Assembly: GCA_963794415.1 (NCBI GenBank)
Contig: CAWCDI010000003.1
Coordinates: forward strand, 186,001 to 250,000
From: CAVPTL01 sp963794415
GTDB taxonomy: Bacteria > Actinomycetota > Thermoleophilia > Gaiellales > JAICJC01
Length of the DNA stretch: 64,000 nt
Direction of reading: 5' to 3'
A program made the position numbers and the translations under genes. Positions 1-9,229 of the stretch are shown one piece after another. The notes under the pieces are model-generated. The model did not search any database, had not been told where the DNA came from, and saw nothing but the letters and a program-made list of their open reading frames with translations. Position 1 is the stretch's first letter. The number at the start of each line of letters is the position of its first letter.

Positions 1-520
1 TGGCGCCCGGCGGGATGACGGCCTGGATCTCGTTGCGCCCGTAGGCCTGGAACTCCACCGCAGGCACACCGTTGAACCGGACGGCGGTCACGCCGGCGAG
101 GCCAATCCCGTGGATGTCCACCACGCTGCCGACCGGCCCGCTGGTGTGATCCAGCGAGAAGATCTCGGCGGGCGCGGGGTCGAGCCGCGTGAACTTCGCG
201 ACGGACCATGGGTTGCCTCGCGGCGTGAACACGCGGATGTTGCCGTTGGTCACGTACATCGGCATGACTGCGGTGATCTGGGTTGGCGAATCCACCTTGA
301 ACGTGGAGGCCGTGCCGTTGAAGAGCACCTGCGTGGCGCCCGTGAAGTTCGTACCGCTCACCGTGACCGTCGCACCCACCGGCGCAGACGCGGGCGAAAA
401 GCCCGTCACCTTCGGCGCCGCGACGACCGCCACCGCCACCGCCACCGACGAGCCGACCACCATGAACAGCGCGACCAGAAGTGCGATCGCACCTCCGCTC
501 CAGAACCTGCGTTTCACCAT
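1..520 (-). CDS. Secreted IPT/TIG-domain protein (C-terminus beyond window edge)
   Basis: This frame is open from an ATG at 520 to the window edge, giving about 173 residues with no stop. It starts with a basic, hydrophobic signal segment (MVKRRFWSGG, then a run of A, L and V to about residue 35). Two Ig-like IPT/TIG modules follow, with the usual pattern GFSPASAPVGATVTVSGTNF and, about 90 residues later, GPVGSVVDIHGIGL followed by VRFNGVPA. Such modules form beta-sandwich folds in surface or extracellular proteins and mediate binding; no catalytic motif is seen. A GAGGAG-like ribosome site lies just upstream of the ATG. It is divergent from the deacetylase at 645. The rest of the protein and its ligand are unknown. 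Confidence 0.75.
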   Translation of the reverse strand, partial: MVKRRFWSGGAIALLVALFMVVGSSVAVAVAVVAAPKVTGFSPASAPVGATVTVSGTNFTGATQVLFNGTASTFKVDSPTQITAVMPMYVTNGNIRVFTPRGNPWSVAKFTRLDPAPAEIFSLDHTSGPVGSVVDIHGIGLAGVTAVRFNGVPAVEFQAYGRNEIQAVIPPGA

Positions 521-644
521 GGGCCACGCTCCTCTTCAACCAGTATCACTGTGGACAGAAATCGGTATCTGTACGAGTGTAAAACACTAACAGCAAAAAT
601 GGAAGAGTGAGACAGAAGAAAACGCTCGGCGATAAGGTGCGCCG
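521..644. promoter_or_regulatory. Divergent promoter region with short dyad
   Basis: This A+T-richer gap lies between divergent surface-protein genes. It contains the perfect dyad AGTGTAAAACACT at 576-588, which could be an operator serving both genes. No clear sigma-70 -35/-10 pair was found, so the promoter role is inferred from position and composition only. Confidence 0.3.
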
Positions 645-1583
645 ATGGACGGTCGGGACCGAAATCGCGAGATCTGGCTCCCCAGGCGGAGAAAGCGGCG
701 GCGCTGGCCGATCTGGCTGGCACTCCTGATCGTCGTTTCAGCCGTGGCGGGCTGGGGCATCGCACGCCACTTCGACGACGGCTCATCGCAGGCGGCGGCG
801 AGCAGCCGGCCGCCGACCACCACGTCCAGCCCGCCGCCCACATCCCAGGGCGGCAGCACGACCCCGGCCACCACGATCACCGGCCCCACGGCGCCGCCGG
901 ACCAGCCCGTGCCGATCCTGATGTACCACGTGATCGAGTCGCCCCCGGCGGGCACGTCCCTCTCGGAGCTGTTCCTGCCCGGCAACCAGTTTCAGGCCCA
1001 GATGGCCTACCTCAAGGCGCACGGCTACCACGCGGTGACCCTCGCCCAGGTGTGGGCGTACTGGACGGCGGGCGGCAAGCTGCCCATCCACCCGGTGGTG
1101 CTCTCGTTCGATGACGGGTACCGAAGCCAGTTCACCGTCGCCGCCCGCACGCTGCACACCTACCACTGGCCCGGGGTGCTCAACATGATCGTGAAGCACC
1201 TCCACGAGGGCACCTACGGCCTGGGAGTGAACGACATAAAGACGATGATCTCGTGGGGCTGGGAGCTGGATTCGCACACCCTCACCCACCCCGACCTCAC
1301 CACCGTCCACGGAGCCGATCTCAAAGCCGAGGTGAGCGGCTCGCGCAAGCAGCTGCAGGCGCTCTTCAACGTGCCGGTGAGCTTCTTCTGCTATCCGGCC
1401 GGGGCCTATGACGACGAGGTGGTCGCCGCGGTGCACGCCGCCGGGTACGAGGCCGCCACGACCACCAACGAGGGGGTCGCCGACCTCTCACAGGGCCGCT
1501 ACACGCTCGACCGGGTCAGGATCAACGGCTCGACTACCATCTCGGAGTTCGCAGCACAGATCGCGGGAACTGGAGGTAACTGA
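645..1583 (+). CDS. Membrane-anchored polysaccharide deacetylase (NodB/CE4 family)
   Basis: A CE4-fold deacetylase, predicted to remove N- or O-acetyl groups from cell-surface or peptidoglycan sugars outside the membrane. A basic N-terminus (residues 1-25) precedes one transmembrane segment (about 26-46), then a Ser/Thr/Pro linker to about residue 85. The catalytic domain shows PVPILMYHVIE, the metal/base motif LSFDDGY, the zinc-binding SHTLTHPDL and the substrate-groove motif FCYPAGAYDD. Length (312 aa) is normal for single-domain members with an anchor. Its TGA directly abuts the ATG of the RCC1-repeat gene, so the two are very likely co-transcribed. The exact substrate cannot be told from sequence. 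Confidence 0.9.
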   Translation: MDGRDRNREIWLPRRRKRRRWPIWLALLIVVSAVAGWGIARHFDDGSSQAAASSRPPTTTSSPPPTSQGGSTTPATTITGPTAPPDQPVPILMYHVIESPPAGTSLSELFLPGNQFQAQMAYLKAHGYHAVTLAQVWAYWTAGGKLPIHPVVLSFDDGYRSQFTVAARTLHTYHWPGVLNMIVKHLHEGTYGLGVNDIKTMISWGWELDSHTLTHPDLTTVHGADLKAEVSGSRKQLQALFNVPVSFFCYPAGAYDDEVVAAVHAAGYEAATTTNEGVADLSQGRYTLDRVRINGSTTISEFAAQIAGTGGN

Positions 1584-2741
1584 ATGAGGCGAACCAACCG
1601 CCGGATGTTTCTCAGAGACTCAGCCGCGGCAGGCGCAGCCGTCGTCGGCTCCGGAGTGCTCCTGGACGCGCTCACCGCCCAGGCGGCGCCCGGCGCGAGC
1701 ATGATCGGGTGGGGCGCAAACGCCGTGGGCCAGCTCGGCGACGGCACGTTCACGGCCAACCTCTCGCCGAAGGCGATCTCCGGCCTTGCGGGCGTGAACG
1801 GCATGCATGCCGGCCGCCAGCATGCCATCGCGCTGATGCCCGACGCCACCGTGCGCGCCTGGGGCCACGGCTCCGACGGCCAGCTCGGCAACGGCAGCAC
1901 CGCCAACCGAAACGTGCCCACGGCGGTGAAGAACCTGACCGGCGTGACTAAGGTGCGCTGCGGCCACTACCACTCCATGGCGCTGAAGTCCGACGGCTCG
2001 GTATGGGCCTGGGGCTGGAACCGCTACGGCCAGCTCGGCGACGGCACCACCACCAGCCGCTCGCTGCCGGTCAAGGTCAAGCTGCCCGGCAAGGCGATCC
2101 AGATCGCCGGCGCCCGCGATCACTCGCTCGCGATCCTCTCGAACGGCACGGTGTGGGCCTGGGGGCTCAACCAGTACGGCAACCTCGGCACCGGGAACAC
2201 CAACGACCACCACACCCCCGTGCAGGTCAGGGGGCTGACCGGGATCATCGCGATCGCCGGCGGCCGCGACCACAGCCTGGCGATCAAGCAGGGCGGCGCG
2301 GTGTACGCGTGGGGCTGGAACGCCAACGGCCAGATCGGCGACGGCACCCTCACCAACCGCCACCTGCCCCAGCACGTCACGCTCCTCACCGGCACGGCGA
2401 CCCAGGTGACCGCGGGCGCCAACCACAGCCTCGTGCTGCGCGCCGACGGCACGGTGTGGGGCTTCGGCCAGAACAGCTATGGCCAGATCGGCGACGGCAC
2501 CTCGATCGAGCGCAAGCGTCCCACCCAGATCACAGGCGCGGTGGCGTCGATCGGCACGGGGCGCCTCCACTCGCTCGCCGCGAAGACCGACGGCACGCTC
2601 TGGGCCTGGGGCTCGAACAGCGCGGGCCAGCTCGGCGACGGCACCACGGCCGACCGGCACGTGCCGGTGCGCGTCGGGAGCGTGTCGAATGGCGTGCGGA
2701 TCGCAGGCGGCGTGGACTACAGCGTTGCGATCGTGGGCTGA
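1584..2741 (+). CDS. Exported seven-repeat RCC1 beta-propeller protein
   Basis: 385 residues. The N-terminus carries a twin-arginine export signal (TNRRMFLRD, then an alanine-rich hydrophobic stretch ending near AQAAPG, about residue 36), so a folded protein is probably exported by Tat. The rest is seven RCC1 repeats, each with a G-x-N-x-x-G-Q-L-G-D-G-like box followed by an HSLAL/HSLAI-type strand. Seven repeats are enough to close a seven-bladed propeller, as in eukaryotic RCC1. Bacterial RCC1 proteins are generally surface or secreted binding proteins; no enzyme site is seen. It starts immediately after the deacetylase stop and may share its job at the cell wall. Confidence 0.9.
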   Translation: MRRTNRRMFLRDSAAAGAAVVGSGVLLDALTAQAAPGASMIGWGANAVGQLGDGTFTANLSPKAISGLAGVNGMHAGRQHAIALMPDATVRAWGHGSDGQLGNGSTANRNVPTAVKNLTGVTKVRCGHYHSMALKSDGSVWAWGWNRYGQLGDGTTTSRSLPVKVKLPGKAIQIAGARDHSLAILSNGTVWAWGLNQYGNLGTGNTNDHHTPVQVRGLTGIIAIAGGRDHSLAIKQGGAVYAWGWNANGQIGDGTLTNRHLPQHVTLLTGTATQVTAGANHSLVLRADGTVWGFGQNSYGQIGDGTSIERKRPTQITGAVASIGTGRLHSLAAKTDGTLWAWGSNSAGQLGDGTTADRHVPVRVGSVSNGVRIAGGVDYSVAIVG

Positions 2742-2839
2742 GGGGCGATCCCCGACCGGTAAGTAGGGACGAGGTTTGGACTCACCGGCCGGGGATCGCT
2801 CGAAACCATAGCAAGCTACACGATCTGCAATTGTGCCGA

Positions 2840-3538
2840 CTATGCAACGTTGCCGGGATCGACCAGCCGGTACCCCGCGCCCGCCGCGGTGAGGATGTAG
2901 CGGGGTCGGGCAGGATCGGGCTCGATCTTCCGGCGAAGCTGCGAGATGTGCACGTGCAGGAGGTTCGACTCGCTGCCGTATCCGGGCCCCCACACCTCGC
3001 GCAGGATGGCCCGATGGGTGAGGAGCTTGCCCTCGTTCTTCGCGAGCACGCGCAGGATGTCGAACTGGTGCGGCGTCAGGTGGACAGGCTCGCCCGCCAT
3101 GGCCACCGACTGCTTCTGGAGATCCACCACCAGGTCGCCGATGGTGAGCACCGGGTCACCGGACGGCGTCACCCGGCGAAGCCCCGCCCTGAGGCGGGCG
3201 AGCAGCTCATCGATGCCCACCGGCTTGGTCACGTAGTCGTCGGCGCCGGCATCGAGCGCGGCGACCTTCTCGGCCTCGTCCCCCACCGCCGAGAGGACGA
3301 TCACCGGCACCGAAGTCCATGTGCGAAGCTCGCGGCAGACGTCGGTGCCGCTCCCGTCGGGCAGCACGAGGTCGAGGATCACGGCATCGGGCGGGCGCAT
3401 CGCCGCCTCGGCCAGCGCCCCCTTCGCCGTATCGGCAGTCGCCACCTCGTAGCCGGCGGCGCGCAGGCTGGTGCGAAGCGCGCTGAGAATCTGCGGCTCG
3501 TCGTCCACCACCAGCACCCGGAGCGCGGCGCTGCTCAC
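2840..3538 (-). CDS. OmpR/KdpE-type response regulator
   Basis: Two-domain DNA-binding response regulator of about 232 residues. The receiver domain starts ALRVLVVDDEPQIL (acidic pocket), has the phospho-acceptor Asp in AVILDLVLPDGSG (about residue 55), and a C-terminal Lys in DYVTKPVG. The winged-helix output domain ends with LLHVHISQLRRKIE and YILTAAGAGYRLV, as in the KdpE group. The GTG start at 3538 overlaps the TGA of the kinase gene by four bases, so the two are translationally coupled. KdpE-type regulators control potassium transport, but no kdpFABC genes are present in this window, so the regulon is unknown. Confidence 0.9.
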   Translation of the reverse strand: MSSAALRVLVVDDEPQILSALRTSLRAAGYEVATADTAKGALAEAAMRPPDAVILDLVLPDGSGTDVCRELRTWTSVPVIVLSAVGDEAEKVAALDAGADDYVTKPVGIDELLARLRAGLRRVTPSGDPVLTIGDLVVDLQKQSVAMAGEPVHLTPHQFDILRVLAKNEGKLLTHRAILREVWGPGYGSESNLLHVHISQLRRKIEPDPARPRYILTAAGAGYRLVDPGNVA

Positions 3539-4633
3539 GAGTGCACCTCGACCGGGGCCTCGGCGGGCAGGCTCAGCACGAACACGGCTCCCGCGCCGCC
3601 GCGCTTCTCGGCCCAGACGCGGCCGCCGTTGGCCTCGGCGAACCCGCGCGCGATGGCGAGGCCGAGGCCCGCGCCGCGAGCGTCGGCCGATCCGGATCCG
3701 CGCTGGAACGGCTCGAAGATGCGCTCGAGCTCGGCCGCATCGAGCCCCGGCGCCGCGGTCGGTGACGCGGACGATCGCCTCGCCACCGGTTGCGGCCACG
3801 AGCACCTCCACGGTGTCGGGCGGAGAGGAGTACTTGAGCGCGTTCTCGATGAGGTTTGCGAGCACCCGCTCGATCTGGGCGGGGTCCACCCGCACCGCCA
3901 CGGAGTGATCGGGCAGCGTCACCGCGACCCGCGCTGCGTCGGCCCCGAGCTCGCCCAGCGCCTGCCCGATGAGATCGTCGAGCGGCCAGAGCTCGGCGTG
4001 CGGCTCGGCGACGCCGGCCTGAAGCCGCGAGAGGTCCAGCAGGTTGGCAACCAGGCGATCGAGCCGCCCCGCCTCGCCCGAGATGGTCTCGAGCAGCTCG
4101 GCGCGATCCTCCGGAGTGAGCTCGAGGTCATGCTTCTCGAGCGCCGAGGACGACGTGAGGATCGCCATGAGCGGCGAGCGCAGGTCATGGCTCACCGTGC
4201 GCAGGAGCGCGGTCTTCAGGGCATCGCTCCTGCGAAGCGTCTCGGCCTCGACGAGGGCCTGGGTGCGCCGCTGCGAGCGCGCCGAGAGCTCGCTCACCAC
4301 CACCGCCACCACGACGAAGACGCCCAGCGCGACCCACGTCCCCGACGCCGAGATGCGAAACGAGTGCACGGGCGGGAGCAGGAAGAAGTTGAACGTGAGC
4401 ATCGAGGCCACCGCGGCCGCGATGCCGAAGCGCATGCCCCAGACGATGGAGACCGGCAGCACCACGAACAGGTAGAGCACCGAGAGGCCGAGCACCGGTA
4501 CCCAGTCGTCGAGCACCGCGATGATCAGGGTGATGCCCGCAATCGCGGCCACGCTCACGGCGGCAGCGCTCATACCGTTTTCGCGGGCCGCTCCCAGCCG
4601 TTTCACAGGCGCGAGGGGCACCATGGATCCCAT
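3535..4633 (-). CDS. KdpD-like sensor histidine kinase (one +1 frameshift)
   Basis: Membrane sensor kinase lacking the large N-terminal KdpD/USP part. A four-helix DUF4118-type membrane block (LTFNFFLLPPVHSFRI) is followed by a HisKA domain with the autophosphorylation motif TVSHDLRSPL (about residue 148) and a GHKL ATPase domain with the N-box LANLIENALKYS. The frame breaks inside the G1 box: VRVTDRG continues in the next frame as PGLDAAELERIFEPFQRG, then AGLGLAIARGF to the stop at 3535. One extra base near 3750-3753 explains this; removing it restores D-x-G-x-G. The start may be 4633 or, more economically, the internal ATG at 4573. It pairs with the response regulator downstream. Confidence 0.82.
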
Positions 4634-4690
4634 GGTAACCGCTGTTCAGAGCCGATGTGAGACTCGTTCGGGAGACGCGAGCAGTCGGCC

Positions 4691-4733
4691 GGCGAAGCGA
4701 GGCGGAGCCGCTCCCTCTCTCGGCGGCTTCGCC
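4691..4733 (-). terminator. Possible hairpin downstream of the GlsB-like gene
   Basis: Inverted repeat GGCGAAGC (4691-4698) and GCTTCGCC (4726-4733) with a 27-base loop that itself contains G/C-rich pairing. It lies ten bases past the stop of the small membrane protein gene on the minus strand. There is no clear U-tract, so factor-independent termination is uncertain. Confidence 0.35.
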
Positions 4734-4742
4734 TCGGGTCGT

Positions 4743-5072
4743 TCAGTCACGGTCGATCGTTCTGGCTGAGGCCAGAACGAGCACCGCCGCGACGAGGATC
4801 GACGTGAGGAACACCACGAGCCAGCCGCCGCCAAGCCACTGACGGGCGACGATGCCGCCCAGGAGCGAGCCGGCGATGCCGAAGAGCGCGGTGGCGAAGA
4901 TGCCCAGCTGCTGCCGACCGGGGACGAAGAGCCTGCCCAGGCCGCCGACGATCAGGCCCATGAACATGTACCAGATGAACACCCAGAAAAGGTGAAACGT
5001 GAATCCCACGACGGCGATGCCGAACGCGAAGAAGAGGATCACCAGAATGAGCGCGATGATTGCTGCAGGCAT
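4743..5072 (-). CDS. GlsB/YeaQ/YmgE-family small membrane protein
   Basis: 109 residues with four hydrophobic segments. The C-terminal two thirds match the transglycosylase-associated (GlsB/YeaQ/YmgE) family, with the glycine-rich helices MGLIVGGLGRLFVPG and GIAGSLLGGIVARQWLG. The extra N-terminal helix (residues 3-28, very rich in I, L, V and F) is not in the shortest family members. The family is often stress-induced but has no established biochemical role. It is transcribed away from the ppc gene, with about 30 bases between the two starts. Confidence 0.75.
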   Translation of the reverse strand: MPAAIIALILVILFFAFGIAVVGFTFHLFWVFIWYMFMGLIVGGLGRLFVPGRQQLGIFATALFGIAGSLLGGIVARQWLGGGWLVVFLTSILVAAVLVLASARTIDRD

Positions 5073-5104
5073 GCCCGGGATTCTAGCCAGGTAGGCTGCC
5101 CGGG

Positions 5105-7640
5105 GTGAACCCCCAGGGCATCACCAGCCGCTACGGCGCAGCGATCGACGCGGATCTCGCGCGCGATCTGACGCTCTTCGACGACCTCGTCGCGCGCGTG
5201 CTGCTCGAGCAGGAAGGCGCCTCGGCCGTGTCGGTGTTCGAGCAGCTGCGATCGCTCTCGCGGCAGGGCCGCGAGCATGACATCGTCGAGCTCCGCGCCG
5301 CCGTGGCGGACTTCGATCCGCACGACCGCGACATGGCGCTGCGGGCGTTCACGCTGCACTTCCAGCTGGTCAACCTGGCCGAGCAGCACCACCGCATCCG
5401 CCGCCGGCACCGGTCGAGCCGCCCGCGCGAGACGCTCGCCGAGGCGGTCTCGAGCCTGCGCGCGCAGGGGCTCGACGAGGATCAGCTGCGGGAGCTGGCA
5501 GACGAGATCTCGGTCCTCCTGGTGCTCACCGCCCACCCCACCGAGGCGGCCCGGCGCACGGTGCTCGCGGCCCAGGTGAGGCTCGCAGATCAGCTCCAGG
5601 TGCTGGACGATCCGTGGCTGAGCGAGGCCGATCGCGCGCGCGCGCTCGAGCCAGATCGCCGGCGACATCGAGCTGCTCTGGCAGACCGACGAGGTGCGCT
5701 CGACGAGACCGTCGGTGGAGGATGAGATCCGCCACACGCTGTGGTTCTTCGAGACGAGCATGCTGCACGCCGCCGCCGATGTCGCCGAGGCGTGGGAGCG
5801 CGAGTTCCCGGCCGTGCCGGTGCCGCTGCGGTTCGGGAGCTGGGTCGGCGGAGATCGCGACGGAAACCCCTACGTGGAGGATCGCCACCTCGGCGTCGCG
5901 CTCAACCGCTCGCGGCGGCTCGCGCTTCGCTCCTACCGCCAGCAGGCCCGCGACCTGACGCGGGCGCTCGGCATGTCGTCGGGCCTCGCGGGCGTCTCGG
6001 ACGAGCTGATGGAGTCGATCCTGAAGGACGAGCGGGAGATGCCGTGGGTCGCGCGCGAGGTGGCCGAGCGCAACGCCAGCGAGCCGTACCGCCGCAAGCT
6101 CACGGCGATGCACCGGCGGCTGGACAACGAGATCGCCGAGCGCGACGAGCCGCGCTACGGCGACGCCTCCGAGCTGCGCCACGACATCGAGCTGCTCGAC
6201 GCGAGCCTGCGCGCCCACCGCGGCACCAGGATCGCCGACACCAAGCTCGCGCGGATGCGGATCGAGGCCGAGATCTTTGGCCTGCACCTCACCCAGCTCG
6301 ACGTGCGCGTGCACGCGCGCGACCTCACGGCCGAGACGCTGCCCGCGACGCTCGCAGCGGTGACGGCGGCGCGCGAGACCTACGGCGAGGAGGCCATCCG
6401 CCGCGTGATCATCTCGGGCGTGGAGTCGGCCGAGGACATCTCCGCGGCCGTCCGCGCGACCGAGGGCTACGACCTGGCCGTGGTGCCGCTCTTCGAGTCG
6501 ATCGACGCGCTCCAGGCGGCGCCGGGGATCATGGACGAGGCGCTGAACGATCCCGGGTTCGGGCTGCGCTCGGTGAAGCTCCTCGGCGCGGTCACGGTGA
6601 TGGTCGGCTACTCGGACTCGGGCAAGGACGGCGGCATCCTCACGGCCCAGTGGGAGATCTCGAAGGCCCAGGAGCAGCTCGCCGACCTCGGCCGCTCGCG
6701 CGGGTTCCCGATCAGGTTCTTCCACGGCCGCGGAGGCTCGGTCGGCCGCGGCGGCGGCCCCACCCACGAGGCGATCCTCGCCCAGCCGCCGGCGTTTCCG
6801 CCCGGGCGCATCGAGCTGACCGAGCAGGGCGAGACCATCTCGTTCAACTACGGCCTGGAGCCGCTGGCCGCGCGCAACCTGGAGTCGGTGGTGGCCGCGA
6901 CGCTCCTGGCGGGACATCCCGGCCGCGGGCAGCGGCACACCCCGGCACAGATCGACCTCCTCGAGCAGCTCTCGGAGCGGGCGGGCGCGGCCTACCGCGA
7001 GCTGCTCGACGACCCGGCGCTCCCCACCTTCGTGCGTGAGTTCACGCCGCTCGAGGAGCTGAGCCTGGTGCGGATCGGGTCGCGTCCCGCGCGGCGGTCG
7101 CAGGATCCCGACCTGCGCGCGCTGCGGGCGATCCCGTGGGTGTTCTCGTGGACGCAGACCCGGATGCTGGTGCCCGCCTGGTACGGCGTCGGCACCGCGC
7201 TCGCCCCCGCGCTCCACGACCTGGGCACGCGCCGGGAGCTGCGCGACCTCTACGCCGCCTCGCCGTTCTTCCGCAGCCTGCTGAACAACGTCGAGATGGC
7301 GCTTGCGAAGTCGTCGATCCGCGTGGCCCGGCTCTACCGCGTGCTGGTGCACCACCCCGAGGGCGATCGCATCTTCGCGCGGCTCGAGGCCGAGTGCGAG
7401 CTGGCGCGAACGACGGTGCTCGAGATCGCCCAGGCGCGCGAGCTGCTGGATCGCCACCCGCCGGTGCAGCGCGCGATCCAGCTCAGAAACCCCGACGTCG
7501 ACCCCATCAACGCGCTCCAGGTCGATCTGCTCGAGCGCTGGCGCGACCCGGCGCTGAGCGAGGGTCAGCGGCTGGAGCTGGAGCAGCCGCTGGCGCGCAC
7601 GATCGCCGGCATCGCCGCGGCGCTTCGCAACACCGGCTGA
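5105..7640 (+). CDS. ppc: Phosphoenolpyruvate carboxylase (one +1 frameshift)
   Basis: Catalyses PEP + bicarbonate to oxaloacetate + phosphate, replenishing the TCA cycle. Read as one gene it is about 845 residues, a normal bacterial length. Visible motifs: catalytic His in VLTAHPTEAARRT (about residue 144), GSWVGGDRDGNPYV, VGYSDSGKDGG, the loop FHGRGGSVGRGGGPTHE, and PWVFSWTQTR. The C-terminus ends RNTG, the family's buried Asn-Thr-Gly end. Around 5651 the frame shifts: ALEPDRRRH should read ALEQIAGDIELLWQTDEVRS, restored by dropping one C in GAGCCAG. The start is a GTG at 5105 without a strong ribosome site. A real knock-out here would be surprising, so sequence error is likely. Confidence 0.93.
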
Positions 7641-7734
7641 CCGATTGAGCGCGCGTTAAGCCGTTGGCCGAACGCGGGATGCACCGCTAGCCTGGATACT
7701 CAACTGAATCACTTGACAATCCAGGAGCTACCCC

Positions 7735-7986
7735 GTGCCTACCGATTTCCAGAGCGTCCTTCTCCTCATCACCGGCGTGATCGCCGGGCTTACGAGCTTC
7801 CCGCTGGTCTACCTCGCGCTGCGCAGCCATAGCCAGCTCGACGAGCTGCGCCGGTCACACCAGCAGCTGCACCGCATCGTGATCAACGACCGCCGCGACG
7901 CCGGCGCCGGGCCGGTGCGAAAGCCGTCGGCGACGCCGCGCCCGCACCGCGACCGGGCGCGCTCGGTCACGTCAGCAAAAGGCTGA
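7735..7986 (+). CDS. Small single-pass membrane protein, unknown function
   Basis: 83 residues from a GTG at 7735, preceded by the ribosome site AGGAG seven bases upstream and a TTGACA-like box near 7711-7716. One transmembrane segment (about residues 7-28, LLLITGVIAGLTSFPLVYLA) is followed by a charged tail rich in Arg, His and Pro. No family was recognised. The 3' end overlaps the convergent SRPBCC gene by 20 bases. The good ribosome site and transmembrane pattern support a real gene, but it remains hypothetical. Confidence 0.5.
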   Translation: MPTDFQSVLLLITGVIAGLTSFPLVYLALRSHSQLDELRRSHQQLHRIVINDRRDAGAGPVRKPSATPRPHRDRARSVTSAKG

Positions 7987-8459
7987 GCTGCTCCTGCCGG
8001 TAGGCAAAGATCCGGCGCAGGTCGCGCTCTGCGACGACGGCGTTCTGGAGCTCGTGTGCGGCGCGGCCGCCGTGGAGCCGGTAGGAGACCGAGTCCGAGC
8101 AGAGCGTGGCCCCGCCCAGATCGGCGAACCGATGCTCGTGCACCCAGCGCGCGTAGGGGCCGGAGAGCTGCTGGTCGATGAAGCGGTGCGGCGGATCCCA
8201 CGCGCTGATGAGGGTGTGCCAGCGCAGCGGCACGCCGTGGAGGCGCAGCCGGTAGTCGATGAGCGTGCCCTCGTGGATGTCGATCGGGCCGCGGCGTGGT
8301 GATCGCGAAGTGCAGGAAGCCCGGCGTGATGCGCTCGAGGTTGCCGGCGTCGGAGAAGAACCCGAACACCTCGTCGATGGGGCGCGGCACCACCATCCGC
8401 GCCTCGAGAAGATGCCCGAGCGGGTCGCGCCGGATGGTCACGAGGTGCTCGGGGGCCAC
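7967..8459 (-). CDS. SRPBCC (START-like) ligand-binding protein, one +1 frameshift
   Basis: About 163 residues of the helix-grip SRPBCC fold. The first part reads LEARMVVPRPIDEVFGFFSD and LERITPGFLHFAITTP. The frame then changes and continues IDIHEGTLIDYRLRLHGVPL, SAWDPPHRFIDQQLSGPYAR, to the stop at 7967. Removing one base from the CGGGCC run near 8286-8288 gives an unbroken protein. This subgroup is often annotated as a cyclase/dehydrase or cell-division-inhibitor-like protein, but ligand and role are unknown. Start GTG 8459 was chosen (GTG 8441 is possible). It follows the PHP gene by 14 bases on the same strand, so the two may be co-transcribed. Confidence 0.7.
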
Positions 8460-8473
8460 CCCCGCAAGGTACC

Positions 8474-9196
8474 TCAGGCGGGAACGCCCACCAGCTCCTC
8501 CATGTCGAAGCGCGAGGGGCGCACCGCGTCGCTCGGGCGCACCAGCATCGCCGGCTGGGACGACCGCAGGTAGTTGATGACCGCCGCCGGCGTGTGCGCG
8601 GCGGGGAGCACCGTCTTCCACGTGCGCAGGTGCTCGGGCCGGTGGAAGTCGCCGCACGCCACCGCCGGCAGATCGCTCTCGGCCACCCACGGGAACGCCT
8701 GCGTGCGATTGATCAGCTCGAACCGGTGAGCCAGGGAGCGCAGGTCGCGATCGATCCACCAGCGCCGCGTGGTGCGGCCGGGGATCGGGTCGGACTCGAG
8801 CGCGTGCGGATGCACCGCGATGACCGCGGCTCCCATCGAGGAGGCGCGCTCGATGGCCGCCTCCAGGCCGTCATCGAGGCTCACGTGGCGATGCACGCCG
8901 ATCACCGCGGCGTGGGCAGCGCGGGCCGGGTCGGCGTCGTCCCAGGTCAGCTCGAGGCCCGGGATCACCAGCATGCCGTACTCGGCCTGGGCCCGGACGC
9001 TCTCGAGCTCCACCGCGCGGAGGTACGGCGCGAATACCTCGTCGGTGATCATCGTATGGCCGCGCACGACGTGATCGGTGATGCAGAGCACGTCGTATCC
9101 AGCGCGACCGTAGAGGTCGACCACATCGGGCAGCGACAGCTCCCCGTCGCTCCAGGTGGTGTGTGCGTGAAGTTCGCAAAGCAGTGATTCAGTCAT
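8474..9196 (-). CDS. PHP-domain metal-dependent phosphoesterase
   Basis: About 240 residues. PHP motifs are clear: motif I LCELHAHTTWSDGELS (residues 6-21), the Asp/His of VLCITDHVV, a central PGLELTWDD, and VIAVHPHAL with the late motif LPAVACGDFHRPEHL. These His/Asp residues bind two or three metal ions and hydrolyse phosphoesters in related proteins (histidinol phosphatase, polymerase PHP domains, nucleotide phosphatases). The natural substrate is not predictable. The ATG at 9196 was preferred over longer in-frame extensions because the PHP motif begins six residues in, as usual. It is divergent from the MFS gene. Confidence 0.85.
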   Translation of the reverse strand: MTESLLCELHAHTTWSDGELSLPDVVDLYGRAGYDVLCITDHVVRGHTMITDEVFAPYLRAVELESVRAQAEYGMLVIPGLELTWDDADPARAAHAAVIGVHRHVSLDDGLEAAIERASSMGAAVIAVHPHALESDPIPGRTTRRWWIDRDLRSLAHRFELINRTQAFPWVAESDLPAVACGDFHRPEHLRTWKTVLPAAHTPAAVINYLRSSQPAMLVRPSDAVRPSRFDMEELVGVPA

Positions 9197-9229
9197 GTTC
9201 TCAGTGTCGCCCGGCCAAGCCGCGATGGG

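Noticed and set aside
2003..4660. 885-codon plus-strand frame across RCC1, response regulator and kinase genes
   Set aside because: It overlaps three clear genes in other frames and its product is low-complexity R/A/G-rich.
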